Source: an uncultured Duncaniella sp. (GTDB lineage Bacteria; Bacteroidota; Bacteroidia; Bacteroidales; Muribaculaceae). From it: a DNA stretch of 64,000 nt. Each line of letters begins with the position of its first letter. The stretch's first letter is position 1. The position numbers and the translations under genes were made by a program. Positions 27,059 through 34,140 of the stretch are shown here, piece by piece. The notes under the pieces are model-generated. The model had not been told where the DNA came from. It saw only the letters and a list, made by a program, of their open reading frames with translations, and did not search any database. The DNA is taken from positions 103,117 to 167,116 of the forward strand of contig NZ_CAJTMT010000004.1 of assembly GCF_910577345.1 (NCBI RefSeq). Reading direction: 5' to 3'.

Positions 27059-28225
27059 TCAGCGGGCAATGAGTTTTGCAACCTTGCCGCCAGCTTTGAC
27101 AATGTAGATGCCGGGGGCGGGGAGGCTGATTGCATGGCTGTTTGCGTTTGCGCTGCGTGAGATGAGCTGACCGGTGATGTTGTAGACAACTGCATCCTCA
27201 GCTCCATCCACACGGAGTTCGAGACCGTTGATGCTGATGGTTACCGCATCCGATGTCACGGTGCCGATAGCTGCGTTTGAGGCAATCTCCATCTTGAGTT
27301 CAGCGGGAGTGCCGGCGGGTACAACGAGGTAAGCTTTATTGCGGGCGAGGTACTGTTCGTTGGATGTCACGAAGCCGATTGAACCGTCGGAAAGACGACC
27401 GAGCACGCGCATGGTAGCTTTGTCGTTGGGTGTGCGGTTCTTGTGGACAAGGTCATTGTTGTTGAAGTAGACGCCTTTCAGCATATTTCCTGCGACGGCT
27501 GAACCGTTGCCACCAAGACTGAGTTTGTTGCCGGAGGGAACAGCAGATGAGCACTTGATGATGACAGGAGTTCCTTTGGCTACAGTGCCGTTGATTTCCT
27601 TGATGTAGGCAGTCCCGTTTTCAACTGAGCTTACATAGTAGGCAGTCATGCCTTCCGAATGGAAATCGAAGGGGAAATCGGCATAGAGCGTTGCATAGTG
27701 GTCGGCTCCCTGCTGGAATTCCGGAGTGATGCCGAAGTAGTTGCTGTTTGCAGTTGTGATGGGGAAAATACGCCAACGACAATACTCATCGTTGTCGAGA
27801 CAGGATACATAACCACGGTCGTTCGAATTTTTTGTTGCATCACCAATATAGCGAACCATGCCGCTGTTACGGCCATAGATACTGTAAAGCCCATTTCTCT
27901 GGTAGATCGTTACAGGGTAATCTATAATTTTCTGAACGCCGGTTCCTTGCGCTTGAAGATCGTAGTCTTGCTGTTTACCGTCCAGATTTTTTATATATAT
28001 GACGGTTGCAGGATCAGAAATTGTCTTTTCATAGTTTTTCCACAATTCAATTGCTCCAAGTTCAGCTGTAGTTGCTTGAAAATTTAGTTCTCCTTTGTCG
28101 TCAAGTACATATATATAACGTTCAGTCATGTTATTCTGAACACGGTAAAAACCGTCGCCGTTAAGTTGAGCAGATGCTGAGATAGCTAAAATAGCCGCAA
28201 GTAAAGCAGTAATGATTTGTTTCAT
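27059..28225 (-). CDS. Secreted protein with a type IX-like C-terminal sorting domain
   Basis: A 388-residue product of unknown function. Residues 1-19 (MKQIITALLAAILAISASA) are a clear Sec signal peptide. The middle has no domain I recognise; it is aromatic and Asn-rich, as in surface beta-sandwich proteins. The last 75 residues resemble the beta-sandwich sorting domain of the type IX secretion system: an ISINGLELRVDG strand, then AVVYNITGQLISRS, and the terminal GIYIVKAGGKVAKLIAR. Such ends are frequent in Muribaculaceae secreted proteins. The gene has its own promoter box at 28301 and terminator at 26960, so it is separate from the OmpA gene upstream. Confidence 0.75.
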   Translation of the reverse strand: MKQIITALLAAILAISASAQLNGDGFYRVQNNMTERYIYVLDDKGELNFQATTAELGAIELWKNYEKTISDPATVIYIKNLDGKQQDYDLQAQGTGVQKIIDYPVTIYQRNGLYSIYGRNSGMVRYIGDATKNSNDRGYVSCLDNDEYCRWRIFPITTANSNYFGITPEFQQGADHYATLYADFPFDFHSEGMTAYYVSSVENGTAYIKEINGTVAKGTPVIIKCSSAVPSGNKLSLGGNGSAVAGNMLKGVYFNNNDLVHKNRTPNDKATMRVLGRLSDGSIGFVTSNEQYLARNKAYLVVPAGTPAELKMEIASNAAIGTVTSDAVTISINGLELRVDGAEDAVVYNITGQLISRSANANSHAISLPAPGIYIVKAGGKVAKLIAR

Positions 28226-28300
28226 TGGTTGTGTTATGTGGATAGTACTTGTCGAAAAGAAAAATATTATTTATCTTTCAGATTCAGTGAAATATTGTTG

Positions 28301-28308
28301 CAAAATTA
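28301..28308 (-). promoter_or_regulatory. Promoter -7 box for the secreted-protein gene
   Basis: On the minus strand it reads TAATTTTG. It follows the terminator of the OmpA gene and gives a leader of about 70 bases. A good -33 box is not evident. Confidence 0.5.
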
Positions 28309-28344
28309 CGATAAAAAACTCTAACTATGAAGTATTAAAGTGTT

Positions 28345-28380
28345 AAAAAAGCGGGGCTTATCACTTGGATAGGCCTCGCT
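28345..28380 (-). terminator. Terminator of the OmpA/lipoprotein operon
   Basis: A stem pairing AGCGGGGCTTATC with GATAGGCCTCGCT (one or two mismatches, short loop) is flanked by A and T runs on both sides, giving six T residues after it on the minus strand. It lies 25 bases after the stop of the OmpA-family gene. Confidence 0.75.
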
Positions 28381-28404
28381 TTTTATAGAGTTGATGTCGA
28401 AAAC

Positions 28405-29547
28405 TTATTCGACGATACAAATTGCAACTCGGTTCTGTTCGGGAGTTGCGTATGGCTGGTCTTCAACTTCACCCATGCTCTTTATAAGAATTCTACTGGG
28501 TGAAATATCATATTTATTAATGAGTGCATTTGCTACTGCTTCAGCACGTTGGGCTGAGAGATGAAGGTTGATTTTTAGGGTTCCGGTTCCCTTGTCAGCA
28601 TAACCTGTTACAGTAACATTTGAATTTGGATTTTCCTTCATGTAGCGTGCGACTTCTGCGACTTTTGCCATTTCCTCATTTGTGATATTGAAGGTTGAAA
28701 TTTTGAAGAATACGTCGCGGGCAAACGGAGCGGTTGCTTCCTTAACGACTTCTTTTACAACAATCTTCTCGACGGGTACTTCGACAATTTTTTCTACAAT
28801 TTCAGGGCCGCAGCATTTTTTGCGCTTCTGCTTGGTGAAGGTTGTTCCGAAGGCATACTTCACACCAACGAGGCCGTTGAAATACCAGTCGGCATTGTTG
28901 GCCTTCTTCGAGTTGTAGCCGTCGGGGAGGACATTGGCCTGGAGTTCGAGACCGAGCTTGAGGTTGTTGGTGATGTTGAAGTCAGCGAATACGCCGAACT
29001 GACCAACGAAGCGGGCCTTGCCACCGTTCCAGATGTTGCGGAGAACTTCGGGACGGTCTGCAGCAGGGAGCTCCTCATAGACGCTTGCGCGGAGGGCATT
29101 GTTGACTCTGTTGGCTTCCTGATTCTTGAAAGCGAAGTTCGCGCCAACACCGCCGAAGATACCGGCGCTCACAAGACGCTCGGGGTTGTAACCGCCGATG
29201 AGGTTTGTGAGGTCTACCATAAGGTCAACGGTAGGAGCAACGTAGTGCCACTTCCAGTCAGAGCGTGCGTCGTCAACTGTGATCGAACCCTTGGAAGTCC
29301 AACCGTTGAAGATGAGACGTGCTCCGAGAACGGGGTTGAAGTTGTAACCTACGCCAACCTGAGCGTTGAAGGATGACAGACGGCCGAAGCTTGTTTCGCC
29401 CAAGGTCTCCTGCATACCAACCTGACCCTGGACATACCAGTGAGGCTGGAAGACATATTCAGTCTCCTCCTGCGCCGTCTGTGCGTTGGCCGCGAAGGCT
29501 GCACAGATGGCGATTGAGGCTGATAGAAATAACTTATTAATTTTCAT
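28405..29547 (-). CDS. OmpA-family outer membrane protein
   Basis: A 380-residue envelope protein with three parts: a signal peptide (residues 1-22, ending ANA), an outer-membrane beta-barrel of about 200 residues, and a C-terminal OmpA peptidoglycan-binding domain from about residue 275. Between them is a linker with a CC pair and the repeat EIVEKIVEVPVEKIVVKEVV. In the OmpA domain the key pattern is kept: TGYADKGTGTLKINLHLSAQRAEAV, with the aspartate and arginine that hold diaminopimelate. It lies 38 bases after the large lipoprotein gene and is likely expressed with it. Role inferred: anchoring the outer membrane to the cell wall. Confidence 0.88.
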   Translation of the reverse strand: MKINKLFLSASIAICAAFAANAQTAQEETEYVFQPHWYVQGQVGMQETLGETSFGRLSSFNAQVGVGYNFNPVLGARLIFNGWTSKGSITVDDARSDWKWHYVAPTVDLMVDLTNLIGGYNPERLVSAGIFGGVGANFAFKNQEANRVNNALRASVYEELPAADRPEVLRNIWNGGKARFVGQFGVFADFNITNNLKLGLELQANVLPDGYNSKKANNADWYFNGLVGVKYAFGTTFTKQKRKKCCGPEIVEKIVEVPVEKIVVKEVVKEATAPFARDVFFKISTFNITNEEMAKVAEVARYMKENPNSNVTVTGYADKGTGTLKINLHLSAQRAEAVANALINKYDISPSRILIKSMGEVEDQPYATPEQNRVAICIVE

Positions 29548-29585
29548 GTTCTTAGTTTTCTAAATTTTACGCCTTGACGATTCAA

Positions 29586-32159
29586 TTAATTGCGTACAAC
29601 CTGAACGTAGCACTTAACAGTTGAAGTATGACCGGTGTAGTCAAGAGCCTGATAAGCGATTTCGTATGTGTAAACGCCAGCGGTTGCGCCTTTGACGTCG
29701 AGAGCGATACGCTGATTGTCGCCATTGAGAACAGTGGCAAATTTGTTGGCTGCCTTATTCGCAGCAGTTACCAAAGCAGGACAATCATTACCGTTTTGGT
29801 CAGTAACCTTAGTGACAGCGATGCATTTCTTGAATACAGGGCAGACGGTCTCAAAGTTGTATGTCGTAGCCCAAATAGTTATAGCTTCACCGTTACCCTT
29901 GAACTGCGAAGGTTGTTTGGGATTAGTGCTAAGCATTCCGAGGTTACCGTCGCTCTTGCGGTACAGCATTAAAGACTGGAGATAATGGTTAGGATGAGTA
30001 AGCACTTTATTGATACGGTTGGCAACAGCATTGTATTTGTCAATAAGAGTGTTTACCTTATTAAGATAATCTTCATTGATTTGGTCAACAAGAGAATCAA
30101 GCTTATCCTGAATGCTACCCATCATGTCGTTCACCTGATTTTCAATATTGGCAATGACCCCGTCAGGACCATTAAATGCGTTATCTACAGCATTTGCTAC
30201 AGCGGCATTAATCTGGTTTTTGAGGCCGGGCTTGTTTTCGTTGCCAGGAATACCATAAATCCATCTTTCGATAGAGGCTTGAACATTATTGATAACTTCC
30301 TGAAGGTCTTTTGTAATATCAACCTGAATGATTTCATACATACCCTCTGTGGTTTCCCAATTGTCAGGAAGAGTGGCTTCGCCCTTGCCATCGTTATCAA
30401 CATCAACATTGAATTTCTTAGGAATTTTCACAGAAATAATGGTTTGACCGACGGGGTCAATCTCAAAATCATCAAGTTTGAGTTCAATGTCGATGTCAAT
30501 GTCGCCAATCTTGAACGGTTTGAGTTCGAGATCGACAAGTGATTTGTCAAGTTCAATAGGATTGAAAGTAGGTATATTGGGGAATGACTCGTTTTTAAGA
30601 GCAGCAAATGAAAGGGGCTTGAATGCTGTAGCGGCAATACCATAGTTTGAATATACCTTGTTGACATCACCCTTTCCGGCTACTGATTCGTATGTGTAGC
30701 GGAGAGCATTTGCATCACAAACATTCTGAAGTTGGTTGTAGATTGCTTTGAGCATGTGTGCCATGTCGGCAGCAGTGTGATTTTTAACTGCGTTTACAAG
30801 AGCATCTTTGAGGCCAGCTTCGATATTTACCTTGATGGCATCAAGATTTTCAGGGGCCACGCTTGCTTCCGCACGGTAAAGGCCATTTCCATTGCCAGCG
30901 GCACGGGTAGAGTTCACACCGAACTTGATGGATGTGTTGTCATCTTTGATAACCTTAAGATTGACTTTTGAAGTTTCTTCAAGGCTGTTTACAAGGCTGA
31001 AGCCATCAAGATTAACAGTGTTTACAGTAGCGGGATTGACTGTGAACCAAAGATTGCCAAGAATAGCCTGTCCTTCTTCATTGAGACTTGCGATAATCTG
31101 GTTCTCAGGAATATATGGGGTAGAAACAATCGAGTTCCAATCGATGTCCTGATAGTCATTATAACATTCAGCACCTACACCTGATACCGGGAACTCGCGT
31201 ACACTGGTTGCAAGATGCCCGTAGTATGACATGAGAACCATCGAGTTGATACCAAACGGTGTGTTGAAAGATCCAAAAACGGGATTGGTAGTTGCTTGAA
31301 GAACAAGGCTTGTTACCATACCATTGATTCGGCCGAGGAGTTCGTCTACCTGAGTTTGAAGAGCGGCGATAGCAGCAGAGTTATCTTTGATGTTCTGCAT
31401 CACTTCTCCGTAATTCCACCAATTGGTTTCTCCTTCAGGAAGTTTGGCATCTGCGAATATGTTTTGATACATGTTGTCGATGCCGGCAAGATCAGTATAG
31501 TATTTATTAAGTTCCTTAAGGGCATCTTCGTTAAGAGTGCCGTCGTTTTGTAATTTTACAAGAGCATCGAGAGCGGCTTTATTGCTGATTATATATTGCC
31601 CTTGTTTAACGAGTTCCTGAAATTCTGCGGGAGTAAGACCGATTCCGGCAAACCATTTCTCAAGATCAGTAACAGTGGAAAGTAGGCCAGGATTTGTTCC
31701 ATCTCCATAAATTACTTTTTTGAGTGAGCTGACTTCATCGACAAGACCGCCTTCACCATTTACAGTTGTAAGGAGTGCAAGGATCTCAGCAACCTGCTCA
31801 GGTGTGAACTGGTTGAAATCTTTTTCTTCGAGAGCCTTGACTCGTTTCTCAAGCGCATTGAGACTTTCCTGAGTTGCGTATTGACTTGTAAGGTCGGTAA
31901 TCCAACCTTTGATTTCATTCTCAGTGTAATGGGGTTGACTCTTGATGAGGTTTTCCAAACGTACGATTTCATCTGCGCACTTAGTGGAGCAGTCCGAAAG
32001 TTTTTGGTTCAAAGCATCAAGTGCAGCTTGCAGGTTTGCCTGCTGCCCCATGAGCTCAGTACGGAGATCTTCGTCCGTATCCTTGCAAGACGTTAGAGTG
32101 CTGAATCCTCCGGCAGTTACGGCCATGAGAAGCAGTCCTGAGATAAACTTTTTCTTCAT
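29586..32159 (-). CDS. Large surface lipoprotein with coiled-coil N-terminal region
   Basis: An 857-residue protein not assigned to a characterised family. It has a lipoprotein signal with lipobox LTSC (residues 22-25), and the residues after the Cys, KDTDED, resemble the lysine-plus-acidic export signal that sends Bacteroidetes lipoproteins to the cell surface. Residues 30-300 are rich in heptad-like Leu/Ala/Glu helices; the middle contains beta-rich sequence with aromatic residues, followed by another helical, Asn-rich part near 620-720 and a C-terminal beta domain of 100 residues. The start resembles proteins annotated as having a PL29-lyase N-terminal domain, but I cannot confirm this. 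It precedes the OmpA-family gene by 38 bases, suggesting the two work together at the outer membrane. Confidence 0.8.
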   Translation of the reverse strand: MKKKFISGLLLMAVTAGGFSTLTSCKDTDEDLRTELMGQQANLQAALDALNQKLSDCSTKCADEIVRLENLIKSQPHYTENEIKGWITDLTSQYATQESLNALEKRVKALEEKDFNQFTPEQVAEILALLTTVNGEGGLVDEVSSLKKVIYGDGTNPGLLSTVTDLEKWFAGIGLTPAEFQELVKQGQYIISNKAALDALVKLQNDGTLNEDALKELNKYYTDLAGIDNMYQNIFADAKLPEGETNWWNYGEVMQNIKDNSAAIAALQTQVDELLGRINGMVTSLVLQATTNPVFGSFNTPFGINSMVLMSYYGHLATSVREFPVSGVGAECYNDYQDIDWNSIVSTPYIPENQIIASLNEEGQAILGNLWFTVNPATVNTVNLDGFSLVNSLEETSKVNLKVIKDDNTSIKFGVNSTRAAGNGNGLYRAEASVAPENLDAIKVNIEAGLKDALVNAVKNHTAADMAHMLKAIYNQLQNVCDANALRYTYESVAGKGDVNKVYSNYGIAATAFKPLSFAALKNESFPNIPTFNPIELDKSLVDLELKPFKIGDIDIDIELKLDDFEIDPVGQTIISVKIPKKFNVDVDNDGKGEATLPDNWETTEGMYEIIQVDITKDLQEVINNVQASIERWIYGIPGNENKPGLKNQINAAVANAVDNAFNGPDGVIANIENQVNDMMGSIQDKLDSLVDQINEDYLNKVNTLIDKYNAVANRINKVLTHPNHYLQSLMLYRKSDGNLGMLSTNPKQPSQFKGNGEAITIWATTYNFETVCPVFKKCIAVTKVTDQNGNDCPALVTAANKAANKFATVLNGDNQRIALDVKGATAGVYTYEIAYQALDYTGHTSTVKCYVQVVRN

Positions 32160-32371
32160 TTCAGTTTTTAATTTTAGATATATATTGTTTGTTGTAATTT
32201 CTCTATGGGTAGATGTATGTCTTTCAGACGTAGGACAGAGATGGTTGTCACCAATAATCAGAAATAATAGTTGATTTAATGTGAGTATTTATTTTTGTGT
32301 TGTAAGTAATACTGTCGTCATCATAAACTTGATAATAATGCAAGTACCGCAATGATAAATTTATCAAGTGA

Positions 32372-32379
32372 CAAAGGTA
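32372..32379 (-). promoter_or_regulatory. Promoter -7 box of the lipoprotein-OmpA operon
   Basis: On the minus strand TACCTTTG matches the consensus exactly. It implies a leader of about 205 bases before the lipoprotein gene, which is long for this window. The spacer to the divergent barrel gene (389 bases) otherwise holds nothing coding. Confidence 0.6.
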
Positions 32380-32460
32380 ATAATTTTATGACAAAAACTA
32401 TATATTTTAACAAAAAAAATGTTTCAAGGAATAAATTTTCAGAAATTTAGAGTATTTTGC

Positions 32461-32468
32461 TATCTTTG
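32461..32468 (+). promoter_or_regulatory. Promoter -7 box of the barrel protein gene
   Basis: TATCTTTG on the plus strand, about 80 bases before the start codon at 32549. No TTTG -33 box at 19-21 bases. Confidence 0.55.
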
Positions 32469-32548
32469 TGGCAGGATTAGAATTTGGTTTACATGTTAGA
32501 TTCAGAATCCAAGATCAAATGAAATGACCAATCGTTTATTCAGTAACA

Positions 32549-33541
32549 ATGATTATCCCTTTTGTAAAATGTCGGCGATTAGTAGTTGCCATGTTTTGTT
32601 TTAGTATTGTAACACATGTTTGTGCACAGTTTACGGCTAATATATCACATTCGGATTTGAACACACGACACCAATTGTTCAATAGATTCGAGGTGGGCAT
32701 TTCTGCCGGGAGTACTGGACTCGGGGTTGATGTGGCAACAAATATTACTGATAATTTTCGCCTCAGAGCTGGAGTGGACTACATGCCGCGTTTCACATTT
32801 CCGATGTCATTCAGTCTTCAAAGCTATACGGATGGAGGTGTAAATTCAGAGAATTTTGACAAAATGCAGAAATACATGGAAGGTTTGACGGGTATCAAGG
32901 TTGATGATCGCATTGATATTGATGGGAAACCTACAATGACAAGTTTTAAACTCCTTGTAGATGTATATCCTTGGCCTGAAAAAGGGTGGAGATTTACTGC
33001 GGGCTTCTATATTGGTTCTCGGAAGATTGCAAAGGCCATTAATACTATGGGAGAAATGCCATCATTGCTTGCGGTGAATATATACAATCACTTCTATGAT
33101 TATATTATGAGTGATGATGCATACGATAAACCTATTGGTGGTGTTAACTTCGATCCCTTCCTGATAGATGAAATAAGAGAAAAGTTAGAGAGTGAAGGGC
33201 GGATGGGTATTCATATCGGTGATTTTAAAGACGGTAGTCCATATATGATGCAGCCGGATTCGGATGGTATGGTTAAAGCTACTGCATTTGTCAACGCTTT
33301 TAAACCGTATCTTGGACTTGGCTATACGAGCACGCTTGATAAAAAAGGTAGGTTTAAACTTGATGTAGATTGTGGTATGATGATGTGGGGAGGTTCTCCT
33401 ACTCTGATAACCCATGATGGGGTGGACTTGACTTCGGAAGTGAAAAACATAAAGGGAAAACCGGGTGATTATGTGGATGTACTGAAAGCTTTTAAAGTAT
33501 ACCCTACTGTTGGAATACGATTTTCATATAGAATTTTTTAA
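32549..33541 (+). CDS. Uncharacterised outer-membrane beta-barrel protein
   Basis: A 330-residue protein of unknown function. The first 26 residues (ending VTHVCA) are a signal peptide. The mature part alternates short amphipathic strands, such as RFEVGISAGSTGLGVDVA, FRLRAGVDYMPRFTFP, FKLLVDVYPWPEKGWRFTAGFYIG and the closing YPTVGIRFSYRIF, which ends in Phe as many outer-membrane barrels do. A loop of about 80 residues (160-240) includes an Asp-rich stretch. It resembles the general outer-membrane barrel proteins of Bacteroidales; nothing more specific can be said. It has its own promoter box and ends at the hairpin at 33603. Confidence 0.7.
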   Translation: MIIPFVKCRRLVVAMFCFSIVTHVCAQFTANISHSDLNTRHQLFNRFEVGISAGSTGLGVDVATNITDNFRLRAGVDYMPRFTFPMSFSLQSYTDGGVNSENFDKMQKYMEGLTGIKVDDRIDIDGKPTMTSFKLLVDVYPWPEKGWRFTAGFYIGSRKIAKAINTMGEMPSLLAVNIYNHFYDYIMSDDAYDKPIGGVNFDPFLIDEIREKLESEGRMGIHIGDFKDGSPYMMQPDSDGMVKATAFVNAFKPYLGLGYTSTLDKKGRFKLDVDCGMMMWGGSPTLITHDGVDLTSEVKNIKGKPGDYVDVLKAFKVYPTVGIRFSYRIF

Positions 33542-33571
33542 CAAGAATTAACTATAAAAACTATCGCAATA

Positions 33572-33603
33572 GTTGGAATACGTCGCGATTAGTTTTATCT
33601 TTG
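33572..33603 (+). promoter_or_regulatory. Promoter of the BlaI-BlaR1-like operon
   Basis: GTTG (33572-33575) and TATCTTTG (33596-33603) are 20 bases apart. The expected start, near 33608-33611, falls inside the left arm of the inverted repeat that begins at 33603, so promoter and repeat overlap. The leader would be close to 90 bases. Confidence 0.7.
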
Positions 33604-33647
33604 CGGTGTGAAACGTATTTATTATCGTTTCACACCGCAAATTTTTT
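33603..33647 (+). terminator. Perfect 13-bp inverted repeat with T run: terminator and possible operator
   Basis: GCGGTGTGAAACG (33603-33615) and CGTTTCACACCGC (33626-33638) are perfectly complementary around ten AT-rich bases, and six T residues follow. For transcripts from the upstream barrel gene it is a good intrinsic terminator. For the blaI promoter it covers the start site and is placed where a repressor operator would be, so the downstream BlaI protein might bind it; that part is inference. Confidence 0.7.
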
Positions 33648-33696
33648 CAAACAACTATCAACATCATTAATCATAACTTAAATTACATTATCGCTT

Positions 33697-34083
33697 ATGA
33701 GACCAGGACGTAAACCTCAGTTGCTTACAGAAAAAGAATTGGTAATCATGCAGATGCTTTGGGAGCGCGGTCCGCTCTTCGTGCGTGAGATGGTCAATAT
33801 CCATGAGGAACCGAAGCCTCACTTCAACACCCTCTCCACAATCGTTCGCATCCTTGAAGAGAAAGGACATGTGGCTCATGAAGTGTTCGGTCCCACCTAC
33901 CGTTACTATGCCGTCGCAAAGAAGGAAGACTTCCAGAAGCGTTCGGTGGCCCGTCTCGTGAAGGACTACTTCAACAATTCCTACAAGAACGCAGTTTCAG
34001 CTCTCGTTGAGCAGGAGCAGATGTCGGACGACGAGCTCCGCGAGATTATGGATCTTATCGAGCGCAAGAACGCCAAGAAATAA
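33697..34083 (+). CDS. BlaI/MecI/CopY-family repressor
   Basis: A 128-residue winged-helix transcriptional repressor. The helix-turn-helix part spans residues 10-75 with LTEKELVIMQMLWERGPLFV, the recognition region PHFNTLSTIVRILEEKGHVAHE and the wing FGPTYRYYAV; the C-terminal 50 residues form the dimerisation helices. Family members are inactivated by cleavage triggered by the partner BlaR1-type protease, which is the next gene, 57 bases downstream. The inverted repeat over its own promoter suggests autoregulation. The family also serves systems other than beta-lactam resistance, and no beta-lactamase gene is nearby. Confidence 0.93.
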   Translation: MRPGRKPQLLTEKELVIMQMLWERGPLFVREMVNIHEEPKPHFNTLSTIVRILEEKGHVAHEVFGPTYRYYAVAKKEDFQKRSVARLVKDYFNNSYKNAVSALVEQEQMSDDELREIMDLIERKNAKK

Positions 34084-34140
34084 TCCGCTCTTCCCCCCGG
34101 ATATATCCACATTCATTCCTCACCTTTTAAATTCATCTCC

